From Psychromarinibacter halotolerans (GTDB lineage: Bacteria > Pseudomonadota > Alphaproteobacteria > Rhodobacterales > Rhodobacteraceae): DNA of 64,000 nucleotides. The notes beneath the pieces were generated by a model. The model had not been told where the DNA came from and made no database searches. It saw only the letters and a program-made list of their open reading frames with translations. The first letter of the stretch is position 1; every line of letters begins with the position of its first letter. The position numbers and the translations under genes were made by a program. Of this stretch, positions 40,474-48,308 are shown in pieces. The stretch lies in assembly GCF_029168315.1 (NCBI RefSeq), contig NZ_JARGYD010000002.1, positions 62,001-126,000 on the forward strand, in the 5' to 3' direction.

Positions 40474-41247
40474 CTAGCGGCTCTCGTCCGGGGTGAAGGT
40501 CGAGAAGTCGACCATCGTGCCCAGAACCTGCAGATAGGCGATCAGCGCATCCATTTCCGAGATGCCCGGCTCGCCGTCGAAGTTGCGCACCTGCGCGCCC
40601 GGATAGCGGTCCAGCATGTCGTCATAGTCGCTGTCGGGATCCGCCTGCGCCCGGAAGTCGGCAAGGCCGTTTTCCAGCATCTCGTCAGAGTACGGGACGC
40701 CGACGAAGGCGTTGGTGGCCATCACGTCCTCGATGTAGCGGCCGTCGATCAGGGTGTTCTTCAGGAACCCGTACTTCGGCATCACCGATTCCGGCACCAC
40801 GGACTGCGGGTCCACAAGGTGCGCGACGTGCCACGCATCAGAGTAGCGACCGCCCACGCGGGCAAGGTCGGGACCCGTCCTCTTAGAGCCCCACTGGAAC
40901 GGGTGATCGTACATCGATTCCGCCGCCAGCGAGTAATGCCCGTACCGTTCGACCTCGTCCCGCATCGGGCGGATCATCTGGCTGTGGCAGACATAGCAGC
41001 CCTCGCGGATGTAGACGTTCCGCCCCTCCAACTCGAGCGGAGAGTAGGGCCGCACGCCTTCCACCTCTTCGATGGTGTTCTCAAGGTAGAACAGCGGTGC
41101 GATCTCTACGATGCCGCCGATGGTGACCACGAGGAACGAGAAGACCAGCAGAAGCGTGGCGTTCTTTTCCAGGATCTTGTGGCGATCGAGGATGCCCTGT
41201 TTGCGCGGTTTCGGCGCTTCGGGCGTGTTGACTTGGGTATCAGCCAT
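40474..41247 (-). CDS. ccoO: cbb3 cytochrome c oxidase monoheme subunit II
   Basis: A 257-residue monoheme cytochrome c with one N-terminal anchor helix (LLLVFSFLVVTIGGIVEIAP). The heme c motif is GCYVCHSQMIRPMRDE. The region RVGGRYSDAWHVAHLVDP and the C-terminal MDALIAYLQVLG are typical. It passes electrons from CcoP to CcoN. The ccoN stop codon is 12 bp upstream of its start. Confidence 0.97.
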   Translation of the reverse strand: MADTQVNTPEAPKPRKQGILDRHKILEKNATLLLVFSFLVVTIGGIVEIAPLFYLENTIEEVEGVRPYSPLELEGRNVYIREGCYVCHSQMIRPMRDEVERYGHYSLAAESMYDHPFQWGSKRTGPDLARVGGRYSDAWHVAHLVDPQSVVPESVMPKYGFLKNTLIDGRYIEDVMATNAFVGVPYSDEMLENGLADFRAQADPDSDYDDMLDRYPGAQVRNFDGEPGISEMDALIAYLQVLGTMVDFSTFTPDESR

Positions 41248-41259
41248 CTCCGGCCCTCC

Positions 41260-42861
41260 TTATTCGGCCGGGACCATGGCAGGCGCATCCGAAATCTTCG
41301 GCTGGGCCCGCACGGTCATCCAGAGGTTGTAGCACATGATCAGCGCACCAGTGAGGTACATCACCCCACCAAGGGCACGGACGACGTACATCGGGAACTT
41401 GGCGGCGACGGTGTCGGCGAAGGAGTTCACAAGGAAGCCCTGCGCATCGACTTCGCGCCACATCAGGCCTTCCATGATGCCCGTGACCCACATCGACGCC
41501 GCGTAGAGAACGATGCCGATGGTGGCGAGCCAGAAGTGCCAGTTGACCATCGACAGGCTATACAGCTTCTCGCGGTTCCACAGGCGCGGAACAAGGAAGT
41601 ACAGGGCGCCGAAGGTGATCATGCCGTTCCAGCCCAGCGCGCCGGAGTGGACGTGGCCGATGGTCCAGTCGGTGTAGTGCGACAGCGAGTTCACCGCGCG
41701 GATCGACATCATCGGGCCTTCGAAGGTGGACATGCCGTAGAAGCCGATCGAGATAACCATCATGCGGATGATCGGGTCGGTGCGCAGCTTGTCCCATGCC
41801 CCGGACAGGGTCATCAGGCCGTTGATCATGCCGCCCCAGCTGGGCATCCACAGGATCACCGAGAACACCATGCCCAGCGTCGAGGCCCAGTCGGGCAGCG
41901 CGGTATAGTGCAGGTGGTGCGGACCGGCCCAGATGTACAGGAAGATCAGCGCCCAGAAGTGGATGATGGACAGCTTGTAGCTGAAGACCGGGCGCTCGGC
42001 CTGCTTCGGCACGAAGTAATACATCATGCCCAGGAAGCCCGCGGTCAGGAAGAAGCCCACGGCGTTGTGGCCGTACCACCACTGGGTCATGGCGTCCTGC
42101 ACCCCGGCGAAGACCTGCACCGACTTGGATCCGAAGATCGACACCGGGATCGACAGGTTGTTCACGATGTGCAGCATCGCGATGGTGACGATGAAGGACA
42201 GGTAGAACCAGTTCGCCACGTAGATGTGGGGTTCCTTGCGCTTCAGGATCGTCCCGAGGAAGACCACAAGGTAGGCGACCCAGACGATCGTCAGCCACAG
42301 GTCGATGTACCATTCGGGCTCGGCATATTCTTTCGACTGGGTGCCGCCCAGCAGATAGCCGGTGGCCGCCAGAACGATGAACAGGTTGTAGCCCCAGAAC
42401 ACGAACCAGGCGAGATTGCCGCCGAACAGGCGCGCGGCCGAGGTCCGCTGGACCACGTAGAACGACGTACACAGCAGCGCGTTGCCCCCGAACGCGAAGA
42501 TCACCGCCGAGGTATGCAGCGGCCGCAGCCGCCCGAAGTTGGCATAGCCCTGCGCCCACTCGAAGTTAAGCACCGGAAAGGCCAGCTGCGCGGCGATGAA
42601 AACGCCCGCAAGAAAGCCCACCGCGCCCCAGAAGGCCGTGGCGATCGCGCCCGCCCGGATCGGCCCATCGAGATACTCGTTGGGGTTGGCTGCTGCCACC
42701 GGTTCGTCAAAGCGCCGCAGGGTCCAGATAAACAGCCCGGCGGCGACGAACATGATGATCACGGCGTGAACCTGATAAGACAGGTCCCGACCGTAGTTGG
42801 CGGCGATCGCGGCGAAAAGCGCCACGAGTCCAAGCACCACCAGCTTCACTGTGTTCCACAT
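41260..42861 (-). CDS. ccoN: cbb3 cytochrome c oxidase catalytic subunit I
   Basis: A 533-residue heme-copper oxidase subunit with 12 or more membrane helices. Low-spin heme and copper ligand histidines lie in RPLHTSAVIFAFG, WWYGHNAVGFFLT and WAGPHHLHYTALP, and HYTDWTIGHVHSGALGWNG is a family signature. It reduces oxygen with high affinity under microaerobic conditions. The ATG at 42861 (MWNTVKLVVLG) has an AAGGGACG ribosome site; an extension to 43011 would run across the FNR box and is rejected. Confidence 0.97.
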   Translation of the reverse strand: MWNTVKLVVLGLVALFAAIAANYGRDLSYQVHAVIIMFVAAGLFIWTLRRFDEPVAAANPNEYLDGPIRAGAIATAFWGAVGFLAGVFIAAQLAFPVLNFEWAQGYANFGRLRPLHTSAVIFAFGGNALLCTSFYVVQRTSAARLFGGNLAWFVFWGYNLFIVLAATGYLLGGTQSKEYAEPEWYIDLWLTIVWVAYLVVFLGTILKRKEPHIYVANWFYLSFIVTIAMLHIVNNLSIPVSIFGSKSVQVFAGVQDAMTQWWYGHNAVGFFLTAGFLGMMYYFVPKQAERPVFSYKLSIIHFWALIFLYIWAGPHHLHYTALPDWASTLGMVFSVILWMPSWGGMINGLMTLSGAWDKLRTDPIIRMMVISIGFYGMSTFEGPMMSIRAVNSLSHYTDWTIGHVHSGALGWNGMITFGALYFLVPRLWNREKLYSLSMVNWHFWLATIGIVLYAASMWVTGIMEGLMWREVDAQGFLVNSFADTVAAKFPMYVVRALGGVMYLTGALIMCYNLWMTVRAQPKISDAPAMVPAE

Positions 42862-42958
42862 GGAATCGTCCCTTTTGTCCTTATCCCGGCGCATGGAATC
42901 TTCGTGCGCCGGTCCTTTTCCGACACCCTGCATGTGCACCGGCGACGGCGGGAATTCC

Positions 42959-42972
42959 TTGATCCATGTCAA
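42959..42972. promoter_or_regulatory. FNR box shared by ccoNOQP and uspA
   Basis: TTGATCCATGTCAA matches TTGAT-N4-ATCAA at 9 of 10 positions. It lies midway in the divergent gap. With -41.5 geometry it predicts starts at about 42924 (ccoN, 63-nt leader) and 43007 (uspA, 61-nt leader), so it could serve both. A TATGAC hexamer is close to the expected uspA -10. Confidence 0.85.
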
Positions 42973-43067
42973 TGCTTGGGACGGCAGTTCTGACAGTATG
43001 ACGATGTCCATACGGATCGGGCGTCACGCATCGCGACGCCCGGAAACGCTCTTCGGAGGGATGCAGC

Positions 43068-43907
43068 ATGTCCTACAAAACAATCGCAACTATCGTGACC
43101 GACCTGGGCAAGGACCAGGCCGCGCTGGACGCGGCGATCGCCCTTGCCACGCGCGAAGAGGCGCACCTGGACGTGCTGTGCCTTGGTGTCGACCGGACGC
43201 AGCCCGGGTTCTATTATTCCGGCGCCAGTGCCGTCGTGCTGCAGGACAACCTTGTTCAGGCGCAGGCCGATGCCGAGGCTTTGGAATCCGCGGTCGACGC
43301 GCTGCTGAGCCGGCAGGGACTCAGCTATGCCGTCCGCTCGGCCACGACTCAGATCGCCGCGATGACGCCGCTGATCGCGTACCGGACCCGGCTTGCGGAT
43401 CTGGTCGTGTTGCCCAAGCCCTATGGCGCGGACAAGTCGGTCGAGACCGAGGCAATCGTCGAGGCCGCGCTGTTCAACGGATCGGTTCCCGTGCTGGTTA
43501 TTCCTGATGGGGCGACGCTTCCCGCGAATTTCTCGAACGTGGTGATCGGTTGGAACGAAAGCGCCGAGGCGCTGACAGCGGTCCGTGCGGCTCTACCGCT
43601 GCTCAAGCAGGCCGACGACACCTGCATCGCCATCGTCGAACCCCCGACCCACAGCCCCGACCGGTCCGATCCGGGCGGCGAGCTGTCGCAGGTTCTGGTG
43701 CGGCACGGTGTCCGGACAGAGATCTGCGTGCTGGCGAAATCTATGCCGAAAGTGTCCGACATCATCCTGCGGCTGTGCGACGACCGCGGCGCCAACCTGA
43801 TCGTGATGGGCGCCTACGGCCATTCCCGCTTCCGCGAGGCGATCCTTGGTGGGGCAACGCGCAACATGCTGGAAAACGCGGACGTTCCCGTCCTGATGGC
43901 GCACTGA
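43068..43907 (+). CDS. uspA: universal stress protein, tandem UspA-type domains
   Basis: A 279-residue cytoplasmic protein made of two Usp folds. The first (YKTIATIVTDLGKDQAALDAAI) has a degenerate nucleotide loop; the second (NVVIGWNESAEALTAVRAAL) ends with MGAYGHSRFREAILGGATRNML, the ATP-binding G-x2-G-x9-G-S/T-like motif. Its place divergent from ccoNOQP with a shared FNR box suggests induction when oxygen falls. Its molecular role is not defined. Confidence 0.9.
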   Translation: MSYKTIATIVTDLGKDQAALDAAIALATREEAHLDVLCLGVDRTQPGFYYSGASAVVLQDNLVQAQADAEALESAVDALLSRQGLSYAVRSATTQIAAMTPLIAYRTRLADLVVLPKPYGADKSVETEAIVEAALFNGSVPVLVIPDGATLPANFSNVVIGWNESAEALTAVRAALPLLKQADDTCIAIVEPPTHSPDRSDPGGELSQVLVRHGVRTEICVLAKSMPKVSDIILRLCDDRGANLIVMGAYGHSRFREAILGGATRNMLENADVPVLMAH

Positions 43908-43928
43908 CGGATCGTGCTTAGGAACGGC

Positions 43929-44669
43929 CTAGACCGGCAGACCGCCATCGGCGTCATCGCCGGTCTCGGCCATCAGCGCCTCGAAGTCGGGCACCGTCAC
44001 AAGGCGTTTGCCTTCCAGCTCGATGATGCCGTCGCGCTTCAGCGCCGACACCTGCCGGCTGACGGTTTCAAGCGTCAGGCCAAGATAGTCGGCCATCGCC
44101 TCGCGCGTCAGCGGAAGCTCGAAGGTCGATCCGTCGGTCGGGCGCCGCTTGTGCAGCGAAGCCTCGCGCTGGGCGATGATGGTCAGCAGGCTGGCGATCT
44201 TCTCGCGCGCGGTCTTGCGGCCAAGGATCAGCATCCACTGGCGCGCCGCGTCCAGTTCGTCCAGCGTCATCTCCAGCAGGCGCTGGGCGATGGAAGGGGT
44301 GTCGTGAAGCAGTTTCTCGAACGGGCGCCGGCGGAAGCAGCACAACGTCAGGTTGCTGTTCGAGGTCACGTCATACGGCGCGGTCACGCGGCCCGGACGA
44401 CCAAGGAAATCCGACGGAAGCAGCAGGCCCACCATCTGGGTGCGCCCGTCCTCCATCGTCTGGCTCAGCGTCGCGATGCCGCTGACGACTGACGCGACGA
44501 AATCCATTTCGTCACCCGCCCAGACGACAGGCTGCCCCGCTTCGTAAGTCCTGTAGTACTTAATGCTGTCCAGAAGGTGCAGTTCGTCCGGTTCACACTT
44601 GGAACAGACTGCTCGATGTCGAATCGGGCAGCTTTCGCAATTCCGCTCTTCAAGCAACAACTCGGTCAT
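43929..44669 (-). CDS. fnrL: FNR-family oxygen-sensing transcriptional regulator
   Basis: A 246-residue Crp/Fnr regulator. The N-terminal cysteines C11, C14, C22 and C25 (CESCPIRHRAVCSKC) together with C110 or C111 supply the 4Fe-4S oxygen-sensing cluster. The C-terminal helix-turn-helix contains LGLTLETVSRQVSALK, where E-xx-SR contacts TTGAT half-sites. It controls the cco and hemN promoters around it. A perfect FNR box lies 21 bp upstream of its own start, too close for class II activation of itself, so it more likely represses or tunes its own transcription. Confidence 0.95.
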   Translation of the reverse strand: MTELLLEERNCESCPIRHRAVCSKCEPDELHLLDSIKYYRTYEAGQPVVWAGDEMDFVASVVSGIATLSQTMEDGRTQMVGLLLPSDFLGRPGRVTAPYDVTSNSNLTLCCFRRRPFEKLLHDTPSIAQRLLEMTLDELDAARQWMLILGRKTAREKIASLLTIIAQREASLHKRRPTDGSTFELPLTREAMADYLGLTLETVSRQVSALKRDGIIELEGKRLVTVPDFEALMAETGDDADGGLPV

Positions 44670-44689
44670 GACTGGCTTTCTTCTGCCAC

Positions 44690-44703
44690 TTGATCCGGAT
44701 CAA
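44690..44703. promoter_or_regulatory. perfect FNR box between fnrL and hemN
   Basis: TTGATCCGGATCAA matches the FNR consensus at all 10 defined positions. Its centre (44696.5) is exactly 41.5 bp before the A of the hemN ATG. On the other side it is 21 bp from the fnrL start codon. Confidence 0.93.
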
Positions 44704-44737
44704 AGTGGCCCCCATCGCGTCGTGACATGCTACGCTC

Positions 44738-46093
44738 ATGGAACAGCTAACGCAACTCAAGCGGCTGGGTCTCTTTGATGCGCGTGTGCCGCGCTATACA
44801 AGTTACCCCACCGCACCGCAGTTCTCCGACGCTGTCGGGGCCGATGAAACCCAGGCGTGGTTGCGTGCAATCCCGGCCGGCGGACAGGTGTCGCTGTACG
44901 TCCACGTCCCGTTCTGCCGAAGGTTGTGCTGGTTCTGTGCTTGCCGCACGCAGGGGACGTCAACACTGTCGCCCGTCGCGGCCTATGTCGAAACGCTGAA
45001 GGCCGAGCTTGCGACCATCGCACGCGCCCTGCCCGAGGGCGTGACGCTGGAACACCTGCACTGGGGCGGCGGCACGCCGACGCTGATGTCGGCAGACCTT
45101 ATCCTGGACCTCGCCCGCGCGATCTTCGAGGTCGCGCCGCTGGCCGAGGGCGCACAGTTCTCGGTCGAGATCGACCCGAACGAGATCGACGAGGCCCGCC
45201 TGGACGCACTGGCCGAGGCCGGGATGAACCGCGCCTCGCTGGGCATTCAAGATTTCGACGCGCAAATTCAGGAAACCATTGGCCGCCCGCAAAGCTATGA
45301 CATCACGCGCAAGGCGGTCGAGGGTCTGCGCGCCCGCGGCATCCACAGCCTGAACGCCGATATCCTGTACGGGCTGCCGTACCAGACAGAAGCGAAGATC
45401 GCGGATTCGGTGCAGAAGCTGCTGTCGCTGAACCCCGACCGGGTCGCGCTGTTCGGCTATGCCCACGTGCCTTGGATGGCCAAGCGGCAGGGGCTGATCC
45501 CGACCGACGCGCTGCCCGCGCCCGAAGAACGCCTTGCCCTGTTCAACACCGCCCGCAAACTGTTCCTGTGGGACGGGTTCGAAGAGATCGGCATCGACCA
45601 CTTCGCCCGCCCCGGCGACGGGCTGGAAGTCGCATGGCGCGACGGCACTATGCGCCGAAATTTCCAAGGCTACACCGAGGACAGTTCGAACACGCTGATC
45701 GGTGTGGGCGCTTCGTCGATCTCGCGGTATCCGCAAGGCTACGCGCAGAACGATCCGTCGACCTCGGGCTACCAGCGCCGGGTGCGCGAGGGCGCGCTGG
45801 CAACGTCTCGCGGCCACGCCTTCGCAGGCGAAGACCTGCTGCGCGGCCGGGTCATCGAGATGCTGCTGTGCGATTTCCGCGCCGACATCGACCAAGCCGC
45901 ATCCGAGACCGGAACGAACCCGGCAGCCGTGCTGGCACAGGCGAAGACCCTGCCGCAGGCCTTCCCCGAGATGCTGACGGTGACGGACGGGCTGATCGAG
46001 ATCCTGCCCGAAGGCCGCCCGCTGGCCCGCATGATCGCACGCCACTTCGACGCCTACGCCGCACCGGCTTCGGGCCACAGCCACGCCGTCTGA
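44738..46093 (+). CDS. hemN: oxygen-independent coproporphyrinogen III dehydrogenase
   Basis: A 451-residue radical-SAM enzyme converting coproporphyrinogen III to protoporphyrinogen IX without oxygen. The radical-SAM cysteines are C60, C64 and C67 in HVPFCRRLCWFCAC; PRYTSYPTAPQF and HWGGGTPTLM are family motifs. The ATG at 44738 is supported by the family N-terminus, but no Shine-Dalgarno precedes it. FNR geometry puts the transcription start on this ATG. It supplies heme for the oxidase encoded next door. Confidence 0.96.
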   Translation: MEQLTQLKRLGLFDARVPRYTSYPTAPQFSDAVGADETQAWLRAIPAGGQVSLYVHVPFCRRLCWFCACRTQGTSTLSPVAAYVETLKAELATIARALPEGVTLEHLHWGGGTPTLMSADLILDLARAIFEVAPLAEGAQFSVEIDPNEIDEARLDALAEAGMNRASLGIQDFDAQIQETIGRPQSYDITRKAVEGLRARGIHSLNADILYGLPYQTEAKIADSVQKLLSLNPDRVALFGYAHVPWMAKRQGLIPTDALPAPEERLALFNTARKLFLWDGFEEIGIDHFARPGDGLEVAWRDGTMRRNFQGYTEDSSNTLIGVGASSISRYPQGYAQNDPSTSGYQRRVREGALATSRGHAFAGEDLLRGRVIEMLLCDFRADIDQAASETGTNPAAVLAQAKTLPQAFPEMLTVTDGLIEILPEGRPLARMIARHFDAYAAPASGHSHAV

Positions 46094-46115
46094 CCGATCG
46101 GGACGACCCTATGCC

Positions 46116-46148
46116 AAAGCCGCGCGCCTTCCCGACGCGCGGCTTTTT
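46116..46148 (+). terminator. intrinsic terminator after hemN
   Basis: AAAGCCGCGCG and CGCGCGGCTTT form an 11-bp stem followed by TTTTT, 23 nt after the hemN stop. Confidence 0.93.
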
Positions 46149-46171
46149 GTCTTCAACGCTTCACCTACCGC

Positions 46172-48211
46172 TCACCATCGGATGCCATAGCGCACCGCGT
46201 CGTAAATCCCCGCGTGGATGTTGCGTGACGCCACCGCGTCGCCGATGCGGTACAGCAGGAACGCGCCTTCGGGGTTCCGCTGTGGCAACAGCTCTCCCGT
46301 TCCTGTCGCCAGCGCGTCGTAGTCCACCGCGCCCAGATTGCGCGACTGGGGCTTCAGCGCGAGGTACAGCTCGTCCAGCGCCTCGGTGCCGTGTTCGACC
46401 ACCACCTGATCGACTCGTCGCTCTTCGGAATAGCCGGGCGCATAATCCGACCCCAGCGTCGCGACCAGCGTGTTGCCGTCCCGGCGCAGCGCGGTGACGC
46501 GGGTGTTGATGGTGACGCGGACGCCGGCCTTCTGGAACGCAGCCATGTAGGGCGCATGGTTCATGCCGCCGATCTCGGGTGCGAACTGGCGTTCGGGGGT
46601 GACGATCTCGACCTCGGCGCCCGATGCGGCGATGATTTCGGCCGCACTCATGCCGGGGTGGCCGCCGTTGTCGTCGTAGACCAGCACCCGGCCCGCGGGC
46701 TTCACCTCTCCGGACAGGACGTCCCAACTGGACACTGCAAGCGTATCGCCATCCATCTCTGGCGATTGCGGCAGACCTCCGGTCGCGACGATCACCACGT
46801 CCGGGCGCTGGCCCAGAACGTCCTCGGCCTCGGCGTACAGGTTATAGCGGATCTCGACGCCCAGCCGGTCCAGTTCCTCCAGCCGCCAGTCGACGATGCC
46901 GATCATCTCGCGCCGGCGGGGGTTGGCGGCCAGCAGGTTCATCTGCCCGCCCGCGCGGTCGGACGCCTCGAACACGGTCACGTCGTGCCCGCGTTCGGCG
47001 GCCACGCGCGCGGCTTCCAGCCCGGTGGGACCGGCGCCCACTACGACCACGCGCTTGGGCGTGGCGGCCTTCGGGATTTCGTGCGGCAGGGACTCTTCGC
47101 GCCCTGTCGCGGCGTTGTGGATGCACAGCGCGCCGCCGCCTTCGTAGATCCGGTCAAGGCAATAGGTCGCGCCGACACAGGGCCGAATGCGGTCCTCGTG
47201 CCCCGCCGCGACCTTCCGCGCGATGTGGGGGTCCGCGATGTGGGCGCGGGTCATGCCGACCATGTCCAGCTTGCCGCTGGCCACGGCGTGCCGCGCCGTC
47301 GCCACGTCCGAGATCTTCGAGGCGTGGAACACCGGGAACCCGGTCGCGGCGCGAACCTCTCCGGCGAAATCCAGATGCGGCGCGCTGGCCATGCCCTGCA
47401 CCGGGATCACACCCGTCAGTTCGGCATCGGTGGCGATGCGGCCGCGGATCAGGTTGATGAAGTCGACCTTGCCGCTGTCCGCCACGCGGCGGGCGATCTC
47501 GACCCCTTCCTCGCGGCTTAGCCCCTTCTCGAACTGCTCGTCTGCGACCATGCGCAGACCCACGATGAAATCCGGTCCCACCGCGTCGCGCACGCCGTCG
47601 ATCACCTGCCACATGAACCGCAGCCGGTTGGCCAGCGACCCGCCATAGTCGTCGTCGCGCCGGTTCTGATAGGGCGACCAGAAGGCGTCGATCAGGTGGC
47701 CGTAGCTTTCGAACTCGATCCCATCCAGCCCCGCCGCCTGCATCCGCTGCGCCGCGGTGGCATAGTCTGCGACGATCCGCTCGAAATCCCAGTCTTCCAT
47801 CGCCTTCGGAAAGGCCCGGTGCGCCGGTTCGCGCAGGGCCGACGGCGCAACGACGGGCAGCCAGTCGCCTTTGTTCCAGCCGGTGCGCCAGCCAAGGTGT
47901 GTCAGCTGGATCATCACAGCACAGCCTTCCTGATGGCAGGCGTCCGTCAGCTCGGCCAGCCACGGCACGATCTCGTCCTTCCACGCCAGCAGGTTGCCGA
48001 ATGCCTCGGGGCTGTCGCGCGACACCACGGCGGACCCCGCCGTCATCGTCAGGGCGCAGCCCCCCTTGGCCTTTTCCTGATGGTACAGGCGATAGCGTTC
48101 GGTCGGCATCCCGTTCTCGGAATAGGCCGGTTCGTGCGCCGTCGACATGATGCGGTTCTTCAGCGTGAGGTGCTTCAAACGGTAGGGCTGAAGCAGCGGA
48201 TCGTTGGACAT
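46172..48211 (-). CDS. Old Yellow Enzyme/trimethylamine-dehydrogenase-like demethylase
   Basis: A 679-residue protein with an N-terminal FMN TIM-barrel (PYRLKHLTLKNRIMSTAHEP, residues about 6-25) and a C-terminal FAD/NAD(P) domain (VVVVGAGPTGLEAARVAA). It resembles trimethylamine, dimethylglycine and N-methylproline demethylases. The 4Fe-4S motif that in TMADH is C-x2-C-x2-C is here CVGATYC, so the second Cys is Ala; a further Cys lies in GGGALCIHN. A perfect GGAGG Shine-Dalgarno supports the ATG at 48211. It is divergent from the FAD dehydrogenase gene. The substrate is probably a methylated amine or betaine. Confidence 0.85.
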   Translation of the reverse strand: MSNDPLLQPYRLKHLTLKNRIMSTAHEPAYSENGMPTERYRLYHQEKAKGGCALTMTAGSAVVSRDSPEAFGNLLAWKDEIVPWLAELTDACHQEGCAVMIQLTHLGWRTGWNKGDWLPVVAPSALREPAHRAFPKAMEDWDFERIVADYATAAQRMQAAGLDGIEFESYGHLIDAFWSPYQNRRDDDYGGSLANRLRFMWQVIDGVRDAVGPDFIVGLRMVADEQFEKGLSREEGVEIARRVADSGKVDFINLIRGRIATDAELTGVIPVQGMASAPHLDFAGEVRAATGFPVFHASKISDVATARHAVASGKLDMVGMTRAHIADPHIARKVAAGHEDRIRPCVGATYCLDRIYEGGGALCIHNAATGREESLPHEIPKAATPKRVVVVGAGPTGLEAARVAAERGHDVTVFEASDRAGGQMNLLAANPRRREMIGIVDWRLEELDRLGVEIRYNLYAEAEDVLGQRPDVVIVATGGLPQSPEMDGDTLAVSSWDVLSGEVKPAGRVLVYDDNGGHPGMSAAEIIAASGAEVEIVTPERQFAPEIGGMNHAPYMAAFQKAGVRVTINTRVTALRRDGNTLVATLGSDYAPGYSEERRVDQVVVEHGTEALDELYLALKPQSRNLGAVDYDALATGTGELLPQRNPEGAFLLYRIGDAVASRNIHAGIYDAVRYGIRW

Positions 48212-48308
48212 GACGTTACCTCCGAAGGTGAACCTATCGGCCAACCCCTTGCCGGTCAGGGCGAAAAACGTCATGTGAGGGGTCATCCGCGCATCATGGG
48301 AGGGACGC

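Noticed and set aside
40009..42993. 994-codon plus-strand frame across ccoPQON
   Set aside because: It is antisense to four well-supported oxidase genes and has no recognisable domain.
42862..43011. N-terminal extension of ccoN to 43011
   Set aside because: It would cover the FNR box and the expected transcription start, and adds residues not found in the family; the ATG at 42861 has a ribosome site.
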